The notes beneath the pieces are model-generated. The model did no database searches, was not told the DNA's origin, and saw nothing but the letters and a program-made list of their open reading frames with translations. A DNA stretch of 64,000 nt from Zizania palustris. Taxonomy: Eukaryota; Streptophyta; Magnoliopsida; Poales; Poaceae. The translations under genes were made by a program, and so were the position numbers. Within the stretch, counting starts at the first letter, position 1. Each line of letters opens with the position of its first letter. This document shows positions 1 through 10,800 of this stretch, one piece after another. The stretch covers positions 69,188,074 through 69,252,073 of the forward strand of contig JAAALK010000285.1 of the NCBI GenBank assembly GCA_019279435.1, in the 5' to 3' direction.

Positions 1-2074
1 ACCCTCGTGGGGATCATTCTCCTAGGGGGTTTCGACCGTCCCAGAGCCCGTGGCCGAACACCTCTCCTCTCGGACCTTCGCTGGTGCTTGTCCAAAAGCA
101 TCTTGTAAGTCACCTTCGGCCTTCGACGGTGCCTGGCCGAAGATGAGGGCTTAATATTTTCTTTCCACACTCCTACCTCTGGATTCTTTGGTACGAGTGT
201 GCACGTGCGAGTGTCTCCTATGATGATGGCTTTCCCTTTAGCCGACTCGGCCTGCTCCGGCCGAATCAACACCTTCTTTCCCTCAAGCTCAACGTTGTTT
301 ATGGGAAAGGGGTCTCTATCTAATTTCATCTTTGGATTTGCTTCTATTTTCAATTATCATTCCTCTATGGTCGATTGTACCTGCCGATGAAAAACATTGC
401 AATCGTTAGTGTAGTGGGAATGTGAATCATGCCACTTGCAGTAGGGACGCTTTTTTAATTCGTCGGCGGATGGCATGACTTGCCCTTTCGGCAGTCGCAG
501 AAGCTGATTTTTAAGTAGAAAACCGAATATTTTATCGCACTTAGTCACATCGAACGAATATCTAACTTTGTTAGGCCGACTCTTAGAGGGAGATGGGCGC
601 AATTCAGAGCAGGTGACAGGTTTATACTTCGTGCTCCAAGTCCATTTGGCCATGTACGTATCGGCCGGATCTTCTTCTTCTTCGGACCCTTCCTCGTCAG
701 AGTGCTCCATAGTGTGGATTTCAGCCCTTGGCTTATTAAAAGTTTTAACGAATTTTCTATATTTGGCCCGGCCTTCCTGGACCAAATCATGTTGCAAGAC
801 TTGGCTAACGTCGAAGAGGTTTTGATTATCCATACGTTCTTTAATTTCTGCCCATAGGCCATTGAATGCTAGATCTGCTAGATCTCTCTCCGATACGTTT
901 AGACTAAAACATTTATTCCTGGTGTCTCTAAAGCATTTGACATACTCATAAACACCCTCGCTAGATTTTTGTCTAACCGCCGAGAGGTGTGATAGCTTAT
1001 GTTCGGTCTCGCTTGTGTAGAAATAATCATGAAATCTCTGCTCCAATTGTACCCATGTCTGGACGGAGTTCAGCGGGAGCGCCGAAAACCAGGTGAATGT
1101 GGTGCCAGACAATGATAAGCAAATAACCTAAGTTTCAATGCGTCTGACCCGCTAGCTTCGCCACATTGTGCTAGAAATTGGCTAATGTGTTCTAATGTGG
1201 ATTTACTACCCTCGCCGTCAAATTTCGTGAAATCTGGGACTCTATAACTACGAGGGTACGAAATGGAGTCAAAGTGGTCGGGATATGGTTTCCGATAAAC
1301 CCTAGCTCTATCCTGAGGTGTAAAGACGGTGCATTCCCTAAATAGCACGTGAATACGTTCCTCGATATCGTCGTGGACTAATGCTTGCGCGCGTTTTCAT
1401 GTGGTGGCGGGACGCGTGGCGGTATATCGACATGCTCTGGCCTATGCTGCGATGTGGGAGTGTGCAGTGCGAGAGGTGGCGGCAAAGCAGGTATTGGCAC
1501 AGGCGGTGGCACTTGATAAGCTGGGTTTCCTTGGCCATAAGCGTAGCTATGTGTTTCGGCTATGGATGATGTAGCCGGAAATGTGATGGTTTTTCCAGTA
1601 TTGCCGTCGGTTCTACTATAAATATGATGTGCTGGCGGAATACTAGTGATTGGTGTTGGTGAATCGGCCTCAGTAAAACCGAATCTCCTAAATACAACTG
1701 CCACTTGCGAGACAATTGCGGGTTCTAGTCTGTTGGCTAGCGGGGCGCTAACCGCCTGATAAATAGACGCAGCTATTCTACGGTCGACTTGTGAGGCAGA
1801 TAAAGGGGGTGATGACGGGCGTACCTAGGTTAGGTTGAGGTTGTCGTTCATGATGAAGCCCCGAGCGTGTCTTTATGCAATCCTTGAGCATCATCTCTTC
1901 GAGTTCCTTTTTCTTCGCTTTAATTTTTGCTCCGTCTTCCTCAGATATGTCTGCCATGGTGGGCGTCATAATGTTGCGGTCGTCGATGTCCACGCCCCCC
2001 ATAGTGTTTATCGGCGATATAGTAGATGTAGATGTAGTAGAGGTACTCGCTGCCGATGTAGTGGTAGTAGTCAT
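1..2074 (-). pseudogene. gag of Ty3/gypsy element F, continuing off the left edge
   Basis: Minus-strand gag, read from an ATG at 2074 (M-T-T-T-T-T-S) just after the primer binding site. The first 40 or so residues are low-complexity Thr/Ser. The gag core lies at about 1250-750 (GTTFTWFSALP, followed by helices with FHDYF and RNKCF), as in the retrotransposon gag family. A zinc-knuckle-like motif C-K-W-H...H...C (YCKWHDSHSHYTNDC) is near 450-410. Reading shifts frame near 1340 and 1100, and two adjacent stops (TGA, TAA) lie near 365-355. Further in-frame gag-like text (for example LEGKKVLIRPEQAESAKG) continues to position 1. It would form the structural particle of a Tat-like element. The breaks are either decay or assembly errors. 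Protease and pol would lie outside the window. Confidence 0.8.
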
Positions 2075-2084
2075 GGTTGGTGTT

Positions 2085-2103
2085 GTCCCCAGCGGAGTCA
2101 CCA
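2085..2103 (-). promoter_or_regulatory. Primer binding site of element F
   Basis: On the minus strand this reads TGGTGACTCCGCTGGGGAC, beginning a few bases after a terminal CA and 11 bases before the gag ATG. It has the TGG start and the position expected of a tRNA primer site. I do not assign the tRNA. Confidence 0.65.
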
Positions 2104-2110
2104 AAAAGTG

Positions 2111-2229
2111 TGTTGACGCAGAAACGCGCCCCTGCAATTGGGTCGGTTCGACGTCCAAAAGTATCGCAACGATACCAACGCCACGTTCCGACTACCCTGG
2201 ATAATGACAAGGGATTTGGAGTAGCCAGG
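2111..2229 (-). mobile_element. Element F 5' LTR, downstream end
   Basis: These bases lie between the F primer binding site and the left border of element A. On the minus strand they end ..TCAACA. The rest of the same LTR resumes at 13763 on the other side of A; the two parts share the 5-bp sequence CCAGG (2225-2229 and 13763-13767) duplicated by the A insertion. Confidence 0.7.
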
Positions 2230-2724
2230 TGTTGGCGTAAAAGATTACGCTAACAGGTTTCTGTAGAAAAGAAACTAACAAACGAAGTGTTTGCGAAGAG
2301 AACTGTTCTAAGCCTCCGAAAGGATAACATCTTAGAATAGTTCGAATGTGTGTATTGAATAACTTGTATTCGGTCCCTATTACAGGGTGAAATGGGGGGT
2401 ATTTATAGGCCCAAACATTAAGGAAAAGACCTATTTACCCCTCTATTACAACCGACATAGTGGAAACTATTCGGTACCCTTGATAGGGCTAAAATGGTAA
2501 AAGACTAATCTAATGATATAAAAGATAAATCTTCCATCTTAGCTGGCAATAAAGATCTCGCAGAACCTTAGTTCGAAGAAGTACTCCGAACCAATGCCTA
2601 TCTTCGTACTTCGAGCTTGACTCAGGGTATCTTCGAAGATGGACGTCTGGAAACCTTCGAATCCACTATCTGCTGTCATACTGTTGCGGCAATAACCCCG
2701 AAGATGAGATATTTTCCCCCAACA
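2230..2724 (-). repeat. Element A 3' LTR
   Basis: This 495-bp terminal repeat matches 13270-13762. On the minus strand a TATA box (TATAAATA) occupies 2407-2400, giving the promoter position expected for the U3/R border. Ends are TG..CA. Confidence 0.95.
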
Positions 2725-2740
2725 GTAGCCCCTCGAATAC
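2725..2740 (-). promoter_or_regulatory. Polypurine tract of element A
   Basis: Directly next to the 3' LTR the minus strand reads GTATTCGAGGGGCTAC. Element D has almost the same bases before its 3' LTR (53366-53381), so this is the likely plus-strand primer. Confidence 0.7.
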
Positions 2741-3051
2741 GCTTCTCCGTTTAACCTGTAATGTTAGGAGAGCAGTATACGGAAGGAAAAAATAACCAGA
2801 CATAGGGGTTATTAGATTTCAATTCATCTCCGAAATGTGCGAAGATATAAACTCCGAATTAGTCTTAAGATAATTACTTTTCGAACTATCTTAGAACCGG
2901 CTCAGGAAGTTCGAAAGTCTTTTACACTTAGAGGAAATAGCCGTTAGCTTTCCGTTCCCAACGGAAACTGTAGAAAGCGTTAATTTCGGAAAAAAGTAAC
3001 AGCAGGAATACGAAACGACATGGGTTAACAGTAAGAATGCAAAGTTTAAGC

Positions 3052-3059
3052 TATAAATA
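3052..3059 (+). promoter_or_regulatory. TATA box of the antisense gene in element A
   Basis: TATAAATA, 121 bp before the ATG at 3180 and in the direction opposite to gag-pol. Element D has TATAAATA about 95 bp before the matching ATG, and element E has TATAAAA at a comparable spacing once its inserted LTR is discounted. The stretch 2741-3179 is otherwise noncoding leader and promoter. Confidence 0.7.
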
Positions 3060-3179
3060 GATAGCCTAGAACTCACCCGATTACCTTTTCACTGCTTCCT
3101 CGCAATCAAACACCTTTTGAGCCCCTTGAGTTCTTTGAGCCCTAGCCTCCATTTTCCCCAAAGCAACCCAGTGACTGCG

Positions 3180-6100
3180 ATGGTGAAGACCAAGGGTTCT
3201 GGAGCCCCGTCGGCCTTGGCTCGGCAGCAAGCGGCTGCAGCAGCGGCGGCTGCAACATTGGCGGTGGCGCCTCCGGCATCTACAGCGACATCCATGGCGG
3301 CAGGAGGGAGAAATCCCCATAATGTTGATGATCAAAGTCTCTGCCCACCATCAACGAAGTATCTGGACCAGTCTTTTCAACTTGGATCCTCTACCTGCAA
3401 GAGGGAATCGCTAGCAATAGCAGTGGATGGGAAGATTAACACCGGAGTTATGGTCCGCAAGCCAGGAAAAGAACTTATCCCGTCACCAAGGCCCGGAGAA
3501 GTGGTTGTCTTCGAAGCCTTCTTCGAAGCTGGCTTGGGCCTCCCAGCAGTTGACTTCTTGGCGGAGGTACTCGATTTATTCCATGTCACCCTCCCTCAAT
3601 TATCTCCGAACGCAGTATCTAGACTGGCTATCTTCGAATGGGCATTGAGAGCCGAATGTTGCGAAGGGAGGGCAGAGATCTTCGCTGCGCTACACAGGGC
3701 TTCTTGCCAACCTAAAACCTTCGTAGGCCCCGGAGGTGAAAAAGTAGTGGTAGCCTTCGGAAGCATTAATTTTAGGCTTCGGGACGAATATGCCCTTCAA
3801 TTCCCTGCTAAGGCCATCAATGCAAGATGGTACACTGACTGGGTTATGAGGTGGTTCTATGCCGAAGTTGGGGCGAGCAATCCTCTGGCCGGACCTTTGA
3901 AAGAGATCCAATTCCGGAAGGAAGCCTTAGTGCATCCCGGCCAAGGTCAGCTCGAAGCTCGTCTCAACCTGCTTCAAAGAATCAGCCGAAGGTTAAGCAT
4001 GCGAGACTAGCCGAAGAATACCTCGGGTTGCAAATATCTCCACTGATGGCCAACTGGCCTATTGTCTTCGAGGAGGATTCGGAAGGCGGTCTCCGAAAGA
4101 TCACCTTGACTTCGAGCCCTGCAGGTAACTTCGAAGACAACATGTATTATGCATATTCATTCGAAGAAAAACTAACTTGATTTATTTATTATTATTTTTT
4201 TAGCTTCTTCAGCCCCTGTTACTTCGGAACAAATAGTAAGGGCTTCGGAGAAGATTTTGGGCGCTCCAACTCCGACAGAAAAAGAATGGAGAATCAAGCT
4301 AGTCGGGAGTTGGGAGAGATTTAACAGAGTATGGGGAATGCTGGAAATCACTCCGCCCCCTTTGATGGATTGGGTGCCTTCGGAGAAAGGGCCCAAGAAG
4401 AGGAAAGCCGAAGCTGGGACTTCGAGCTCCGCAAAGACTCCGGTGAAGAAGGTGGCTCGGAAGCCAAAAAATCTTGCACCTTCGAATCCTGCACCTTCGA
4501 GCTCAAGAGCTTCAGTTTCCGACTCCCAGGAGGAAACAGGGAGATTGCTTGTGCGTCTAATAGAAGAAGATGAAGCTCAAAGGACTGCACAAGCCGAAGT
4601 ACCTGCGAACGTGCCGGAGTCCCGAGATAATGTTGATCAACCAAGGACTTCGGTAGTTCTGGAAGATGTATCTCAGGACGAAGTTCCTATGAATGAGAGC
4701 GGAATCGAAGTTACTATAGCTTCGATTCCCGAAGAAGCAACGAGGACTGCTCAGGATGATGCTCCTGCAGTCCAGGACTTAACGGCTGATTCAGATGAAG
4801 AACTAGCCTTCGATCCACCGAACAGTCTGACGATGTCTCCTCTGCAAAATGTCGAAGGTAAACTTCGAATAACTTTTTCATGTTTATTTTGAGTATTTAT
4901 ACAATGTATAATACTTTTCATTATTTTTTATAGAGTCCACTCCTATGGAAGAAGTCCGACAAGAAGAAATTCCTGGACCTTCGACAACTTCGGAGCCAGC
5001 CCAGAGAATTACTCAAAAGGGACCTGGAAGAGGCAAAAGACATATAGAGCCCCTCCCTGCTGTGAGCTCCGGATCAACTCCGTCTGATTCAACAGACGAG
5101 AGCCAATCTTCTGGGGAGGGCCAGTCTCCAGTGGCTCCGAAGACCACAGGCCAAAGCTCCGGTCCTTCGCTGAACGAAGATGACCAACAGGCAATAAGCA
5201 TGCTCCCCTTGCTGGCTCCTTTCTTAGGGCAAACAACTGGTCTTCGGACTTTGCTCGAACCTTTGGATCGAAGCTAGCCGTGACATAGGGGAGACCAATT
5301 TAGTGGCCATCCTGAGCAAGGCTGACAGGACGGAGCTTAATGCCGCTATTGAATGTGCAGCCTACCAGGTACGAAGCAACTGCGAAATATCATAGAATTC
5401 ATCTACGAATAAATATTGACCTTAGTTTTTATTTTTGCAGCAAACTGTCTTGGCTCGAGCTGCGAATATATGCAATGATGAAGAGATCGCTCGTCTTCGG
5501 GAGGAAAATAATGCCCTTCAAAGGAATCTTAATATCTCCGAAAGTCGAGTGGTTCAAATGGATAATATAGTGTCAACAGAGCGAAGGGCCAGGCAAAGTT
5601 TGGAGGCTGCGAAGAAAGAGCTCGAAGCAGAGAGAATTGTGCTTCGAGCAGAAGTTGAAAAGCTGCGGGCGGAGCACGCTACTGCGGGGTCCGAGCTCGT
5701 CAGACTCCAAGAGGAAGCTAGCCAGCTGTTAAATCAAAAGAATATCTTGACCACTGAAAATGCTAGGCTTTCTGGGGTTTTGGGCGAAGTTACTTCGACG
5801 AAGGATGCGTTGAACGAAGACAAGCTAAAGTCTGAGAAGGTGGCTGCGGAAGTTATGAGTCAGTTGTTAGATGTCCTGGAGTACTTCGGTACTACTGGGA
5901 TACTTCCTTCTGACGATAACATCACTCTTCTCCGCCGGTTAAAAAGGATCCAAGGAGTGGCGAAGTAGATGAAGACAGCGGGCATTAGATACGGAGAACT
6001 CTCCGGACAAGTGTCCGCTGTTGGCCTACTTCGCTACTACGAAGATCTGGGCCGATCGATAACTCCGAACGCAGGAGGGGGCCCAATCACCTTCGACGAC

Positions 6101-6834
6101 GAACGACTTTTGAAACCTTCCGAAGGTGTGGCTGCTGCCTGGCGAGCCTTCCAAACTTCATGGAGAGCCGAAGGTCGCTCCGCGATCAAGGCTTGGATCG
6201 ACGAAGGCCAACGCCAGAAGCAAGTTCGGACCCAAGCTTCGAGCAGTCAGCCTCCTCCGAACCCGCAGGTTTAGAAATATCTTAGGATTTTTGGCCATGT
6301 AAAGCTTTATGCTTATAAACATTTATCAATGAAAATTTGTTGTCATATTTTTAGGCTTTGCCTTTTACGGAAGATATCGAAGTGTTAGACCTTAACGACG
6401 AAGTTCGCTCATTATGGACCACCTTCGATCTTCTAAAAGCTTATAAACGTCCTCGATTTCTAATTCCTCGAGATGACTCTGGTGTAATTGCGCCCGAAGT
6501 AATCAAAGATATATTGTCTTATATTAAAGAGGAAGAAAAAGAGGTTAACGTAAACACTTCGTCTTCTGAAGACGTTATATGGTCTGAAGACGAAGATGAA
6601 GCTCAGAATAAAAAGCCTGAAGAACTTGGAAGCTGGGAAAGGAGCCCCGAACGGCTTCAAACTTGGGCCGAGCTTCAACAAGAACAGAAGGATTTTAGAG
6701 CTTCGAAGGGGGGCAAGAGAGTTAAACGCAAAGTTATTAGAACTCCCGGTGCTGGAACTAGTCGTTCCACCCCTAGCTCTAGGGACCGAAGAGGTCTTCG
6801 ATTCCTTCTTGGTATAGATACCAATTTTTCATAA
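3180..6834 (+). CDS. Antisense five-exon gene of element A (gypsy-type transposon domain plus coiled coil)
   Basis: Exons: 3180-4124, 4204-4857, 4934-5368, 5441-6268, 6355-6834, about 1,113 residues. All four introns are GT..AG with T-rich 3' ends, and each has a counterpart at the same place in element D. Exon 1 starts MVKTKG, has an Ala-rich stretch, then a block (RPGEVVVFEAFFEAGLG ... LSPNAVSRLAIFEWAL) that I recognise as the 'putative gypsy type transposon' family. Exon 2 holds a basic KRKAEAG..KKVARKPK tract, possibly a nuclear signal. Exon 4 is a long coiled coil, and exon 5 is acidic then basic. I chose ATG 3180 because D starts at the same MVKT. Breaks relative to D: one base missing near 4007, one extra base near 5270 and an in-frame TAG at 5966-5968; the last two are shared with copy B. 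Molecular function is unknown. Confidence 0.8.
4125..4203 (+). other. Intron 1 of the antisense gene (A)
   Basis: 79 nt. Donor CAG/GTAACT, acceptor TTTTTTAG/CTTC. The reading frame crosses the junction cleanly (…SSPA-ASSAPVTSEQ…). Element D has a 70-nt intron at the same site. Confidence 0.75.
4858..4933 (+). other. Intron 2 of the antisense gene (A)
   Basis: 76 nt. Donor GAAG/GTAAAC, acceptor TTTTATAG/AGTCC. The donor GTAAACTTCG is identical in element D, where the intron is 74 nt. Confidence 0.75.
5369..5440 (+). other. Intron 3 of the antisense gene (A)
   Basis: 72 nt. Donor CCAG/GTACGAAG, acceptor ATTTTTGCAG/CAAA. The donor is identical in D (73-nt intron). It separates the Ser/Pro-rich exon 3 from the coiled-coil exon 4. 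Confidence 0.8.
6269..6354 (+). other. Intron 4 of the antisense gene (A)
   Basis: 86 nt. Donor CGCAG/GTTTAG, acceptor ATTTTTAG/GCTT. Joins PPPNPQ to ALPFTED. D has an 85-nt intron at the same point with a GTCTAG donor. Confidence 0.7.
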
Positions 6835-7815
6835 TGTAATCTGTAAACACATTCGTTTGAATAATGAATACCGATTTAAAATTGTCTCCATATTTACTAG
6901 CCCCTCTTTGGGTATAAGCAACTTCGAACTGTATTCAAAGATGGTTATGCGCAAAGAAAAAACTTCGGAGTACAATTTTTTGGGGGTTCGGAGCCCCTCT
7001 GTAATTTAAAGATCTTTTAAAATCTTATAAAATGTCTTCGACTATTTTTAGTCGGAAAAATGGCAACTTAGTACCTTTGTTTTTTGAAAGAAATCACTTG
7101 AGATAACTTTCAAGATACCTTAGTATCTTAGATAATTTGTCACTTTGGACTGTGTTAACAGACATTCGAAGATCATGGCTCAAATGCTGTTTTGCTTTAG
7201 CCACCTTCGGCTCTTTTTGCGATCTCTGTCGAACCAATGGTTCGGAGTTTGCAATGGTCTCTTTGGACTCTTTTTACGGATGTCTACCAGCCAATGGCTT
7301 GGACTCCGTATATTTTGGCCACCTTCGGCTCTTTTTGCGGAAGTCTACCAGCCAATGGCTTGGACTTCGCAGGTTTTGGCCACCTTCGGCTCTTTTTACG
7401 GAAGTCTACCAGCCAATGGCTTGGACTCCGTAGGTTTTGGCCACCTTCGGCTCTTTTTACGGAAGTCTACCAGCCAATGGCTTGGACTCCGTAGGTTTTG
7501 GCCACCTTCGGCTCTTTTTATGGAAGTCTACCAGCCAATGGCTTGGACTCCGTAGGATGTGGTTTTGGGCTCTTTTACGGATGCCTACAAGCCGGTGGCT
7601 TGGACTCCGGATTATGTCAGCCCCCACGTCAGAAGCTTCGAACCAATGGTTCGAAGTCCGAAAATACAACCCAGCTTCATGACACTTCCCTCTCGGTCGA
7701 CCCCACGGTTCCAGTGCATCCACTCGGAAGCTGGAAGTCTATGAGGGGAAGGCACTATCAGGATCGTATGCTTTATTAATTTAGGAGATGATTACAAGCG
7801 AATTACAAGGAGCCC
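6835..7815. other. Convergent spacer between antisense gene and pol (A)
   Basis: Noncoding stretch where the plus-strand antisense gene and the minus-strand pol end tail to tail. Its left part (6835-7190) is AT-rich with AATAAT just after the antisense stop. The middle carries the 61-bp repeat array described separately. Short ORFs across it are only a by-product of the repeats. Confidence 0.75.
7201..7660. repeat. 61-bp tandem repeat array with palindromic cores (A)
   Basis: CCACCTTCGGCTCTTTT starts at 7319, 7380, 7441 and 7502, an exact 61-bp period, with degenerate units on both sides starting at about 7201. Units have a small inverted repeat: 7230-7244, 7289-7299, 7350-7360, 7411-7421, 7472-7482, 7533-7543, 7588-7602 and 7636-7656. 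The last has 10-bp perfect arms around one base. Element D has related units at 48661-48860. Confidence 0.92.
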
Positions 7816-10800
7816 TTATGCGAAGTATCGCTTTAGGTGCTCCGCATGCCAAGTATGTGCTAACTCTTCACCCTCTAAATTAGCTAACTTAAAAGAGCCA
7901 GGGCGTCCTGAACGAACAATTAGGTATGGACCTTCCCATTTATTCCCTAACTTCCCTGGCGCTATAACGCTTCGCAGAACAAGATGACCCGGTCTTAATT
8001 TATTGAGCTTAACCTTCAGGTCAAACCAAGTCTTCGTTTGCTGATGATACTTTGATAGATTCGCCACAGCTCGAAGTCTTGTTTCTTCTGATAAATCTAA
8101 CGAAGCTTGTCTTTCTTCTTCAATCTCCGGTTCGGTGCTGCGAAAAGATCCTCCTTTGAGCTCCGTTGGAGTCATAGCTTCATCTCCGAATAGTAGTCTG
8201 AATGGAGTAAAACCTGTGGACCTTGTTTGCGTAGTCCGAATGGACCACAAAATCTTCGGAAGCTCTTCGGTCCACAGTCCCTTTGCTAATCCTACTATCC
8301 TTCGATTTAGCCCTGATAAAATATTTCCATTGGCTCGCTCTACGGCTCCATTAGACTGAGGATGTCTTACTGCAGCAAAACATAACTGAATGCCTAGATC
8401 TTCGCAAAACTTCCTGAAGGGTTCTGCATCGAACTGTGTTCCATTATCAACTGTAAGTTGTCTAGGCACTCCGAACCGGCAGATGATGTTCTTCCAGAAG
8501 AATTTCTGTACATTGTTCGAAGTGATAGCTGTTAAGGGTTCTGCTTCCACCCACTTAGAAAAATATTCAATAGCTACCACTGCGAACTTCAAATTTCCCT
8601 TGGCTACTGGAAAGGGGCCAATTAAATCCATACCCCATCTGGCCATAGGCCATACCGGAGCAATGACTTGAAGAGCTGTTGGTGGGTGATGACTCCGTCG
8701 ACCCATCCACTGGCATCCTTGACAAGTGCGGACTAAGCTCTCCGCATCAGCTGTTATTGTAGGCCAATAAAGCCCCTGGCGAAGTGTTTTCCCTGCCAAA
8801 GCTCTAGGGGCTAAATGGCTACCACAAAGGCCTTCATGAATTTCTCGAAGAATTTCTTGGCCTTCGGCTTGAGATATACATCGGAGTAGAGGGGAACATA
8901 CTCCGGCCTTGTATAAAATACCGTTGATTATTTGATAATTTCTAGCTCTAAGCTTTAATCTTGACAGCTGTGGCTCTTCGGGCAAATTTGTTCCTCCCTG
9001 TAAAAGTTCCATGATTGAATTTTTCCAATCTGCACTAGGAATGCAAAGAATCTCTGCAGAGGGAATTTGTGGCACCGAAGGTATATTGAGCTCCTCATAG
9101 AAAGCTTCTTCTGGCACATCCACAGCTCCGGCTGCAGCTTTTGCTAAGATGTCCGCTTGCACATTTTCTGCCCTTGGTATACTCCGAATGGAAATACCCT
9201 TGAAGTGTGCTTCGATTTTACGGATTTCTTCTAAGTACTTCGCAAGCTGTGGATGCCGAACTTGGAAACTTTTATCTACGTGCCCTGCTACTATCTGAGA
9301 ATCTGTCTTTATAATAATTCTTGTAGCCCCTAGAGCACGTGCTTTTCGGAGTCCCAATAAAATCCCTTCATACTCCGCTATATTATTGGTAGACTTAAAG
9401 TTGAGTCTTGCGGAGTACATTGCTCTTTGCCCTGACGGTGAAATTAACACTGCTCCGACGCCTGCTCCGGATGCTTGGAAAGCCCCATCGGAGTAAACAG
9501 TCCAAACTCCGTCACTTGACTTCTCCGGAACCAAATTTGCAGGTGGAGTCCATTCTGCTACAAAATCCGCTAGGACTTGCGATTTGATTGCTGTCCTTGC
9601 CAAGAAAGATATGCCGAAGGGTGCTAGCTCAACTGCCCACTTGCCAATCCTTCCGGTGGAATCCTTACTTCGAAGCATATCTCCTAAAGGATACGAAGTT
9701 GGTACAATTACATTGTGTGCCAAAAAATAATGTCTTAATTTCCTCGAAGCCAATATCAGAGCATAAACGAACTTCTCAAGTTCGGAGTATCTTGTCTTCG
9801 CTCCTGATAATGCTTCGGATACAAAATAAACAGGATTTTGGACCAACTTCCCATTGAAATCCACTTCTCTGACAAGGACTGCGCTGACAGCAGAACCTGT
9901 AGCTGCAAGGTAAAGGAGTAGGGTTTCGTCCGCAGTAGGCACCGTGAGTGTAGCAAGATTACTGAGATACTCTTTAATATCTTCGAAGCTTTTCTGACAC
10001 TCCGGTGTCCATGCAAAATCTTCGGACCCTTTCAATGCTTTAAATATAGGCAAGCTTCTCTCCGCAGACCTTGATAAAAACCTGCTAAGTGCTGCCAGAC
10101 GCCCAGTCAGCTTTTGCACTTGCTTTAAATTTTCCGGAGGAGCCATCTTTTGTAGCGCAGTAATTTGAGTAGGGCTAGCTTCAATTCCCCTGCTTGAAAC
10201 TAAGTACCCTAACAACTTTCCAGCCTTAGCTCCGAAGATACATTTTTCGGGGTTAAGACGGATCCCACATGCCGAAGGCTATTGAATGTTTCTGCTAAGT
10301 CTAGGCTATGCTGGTGCTTTAAAGCACTCTTTATTACAATATCATCCATATAGGCCTCCACATTGCGACCTAGTTGATGACCTAGAGCCTTAGCAACTAA
10401 CCTCGAAAAAGTAGCCCCGGCATTTCTTAAGCCGAAGGGCATTCTTACATAACAGAAGACTCCCGAAGGAGTTACGAAGCTTATCTTGATCTCATCTTCG
10501 CGTTTCAACCATATTTGATGATAACCAGAATACGCGTCAAGGAAGCTTAATAACTCCGAACCTGCGGTGGAGTCAACCAATTGATCAATTCGGGGCATGG
10601 GGTAGGGGTCACGAGGGCATGCTTTATTCAAGGATGTGAAATCAATGCACATGCGCCACTTCCCAGAAGACTTCTTTCTGACGAAGACTGGGTTGGCTAA
10701 CCATTCCGTGTGAGCCACTTCTCTGATAATCCCAGCCTTCAACAATTTCTCAACTTCATCCTTCGCTAGAGCAGCTCTTTCTGCAGACATTTTCCGGAGT

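Noticed and set aside
2023..2073. GTAGAT-type microsatellite
   Set aside because: It is the Thr/Ser-rich coding start of F's gag, too irregular to list as a separate repeat.
7201..7660. CRISPR-like array
   Set aside because: Units are contiguous without unique spacers, and the setting is a plant retrotransposon.
7137..7682. Several ORFs with a repeated GSLPANGLDS..FGHLRLFLR pattern
   Set aside because: They exist in all three frames of the 61-bp repeat because 61 is not a multiple of 3. No start context, no counterpart in D.
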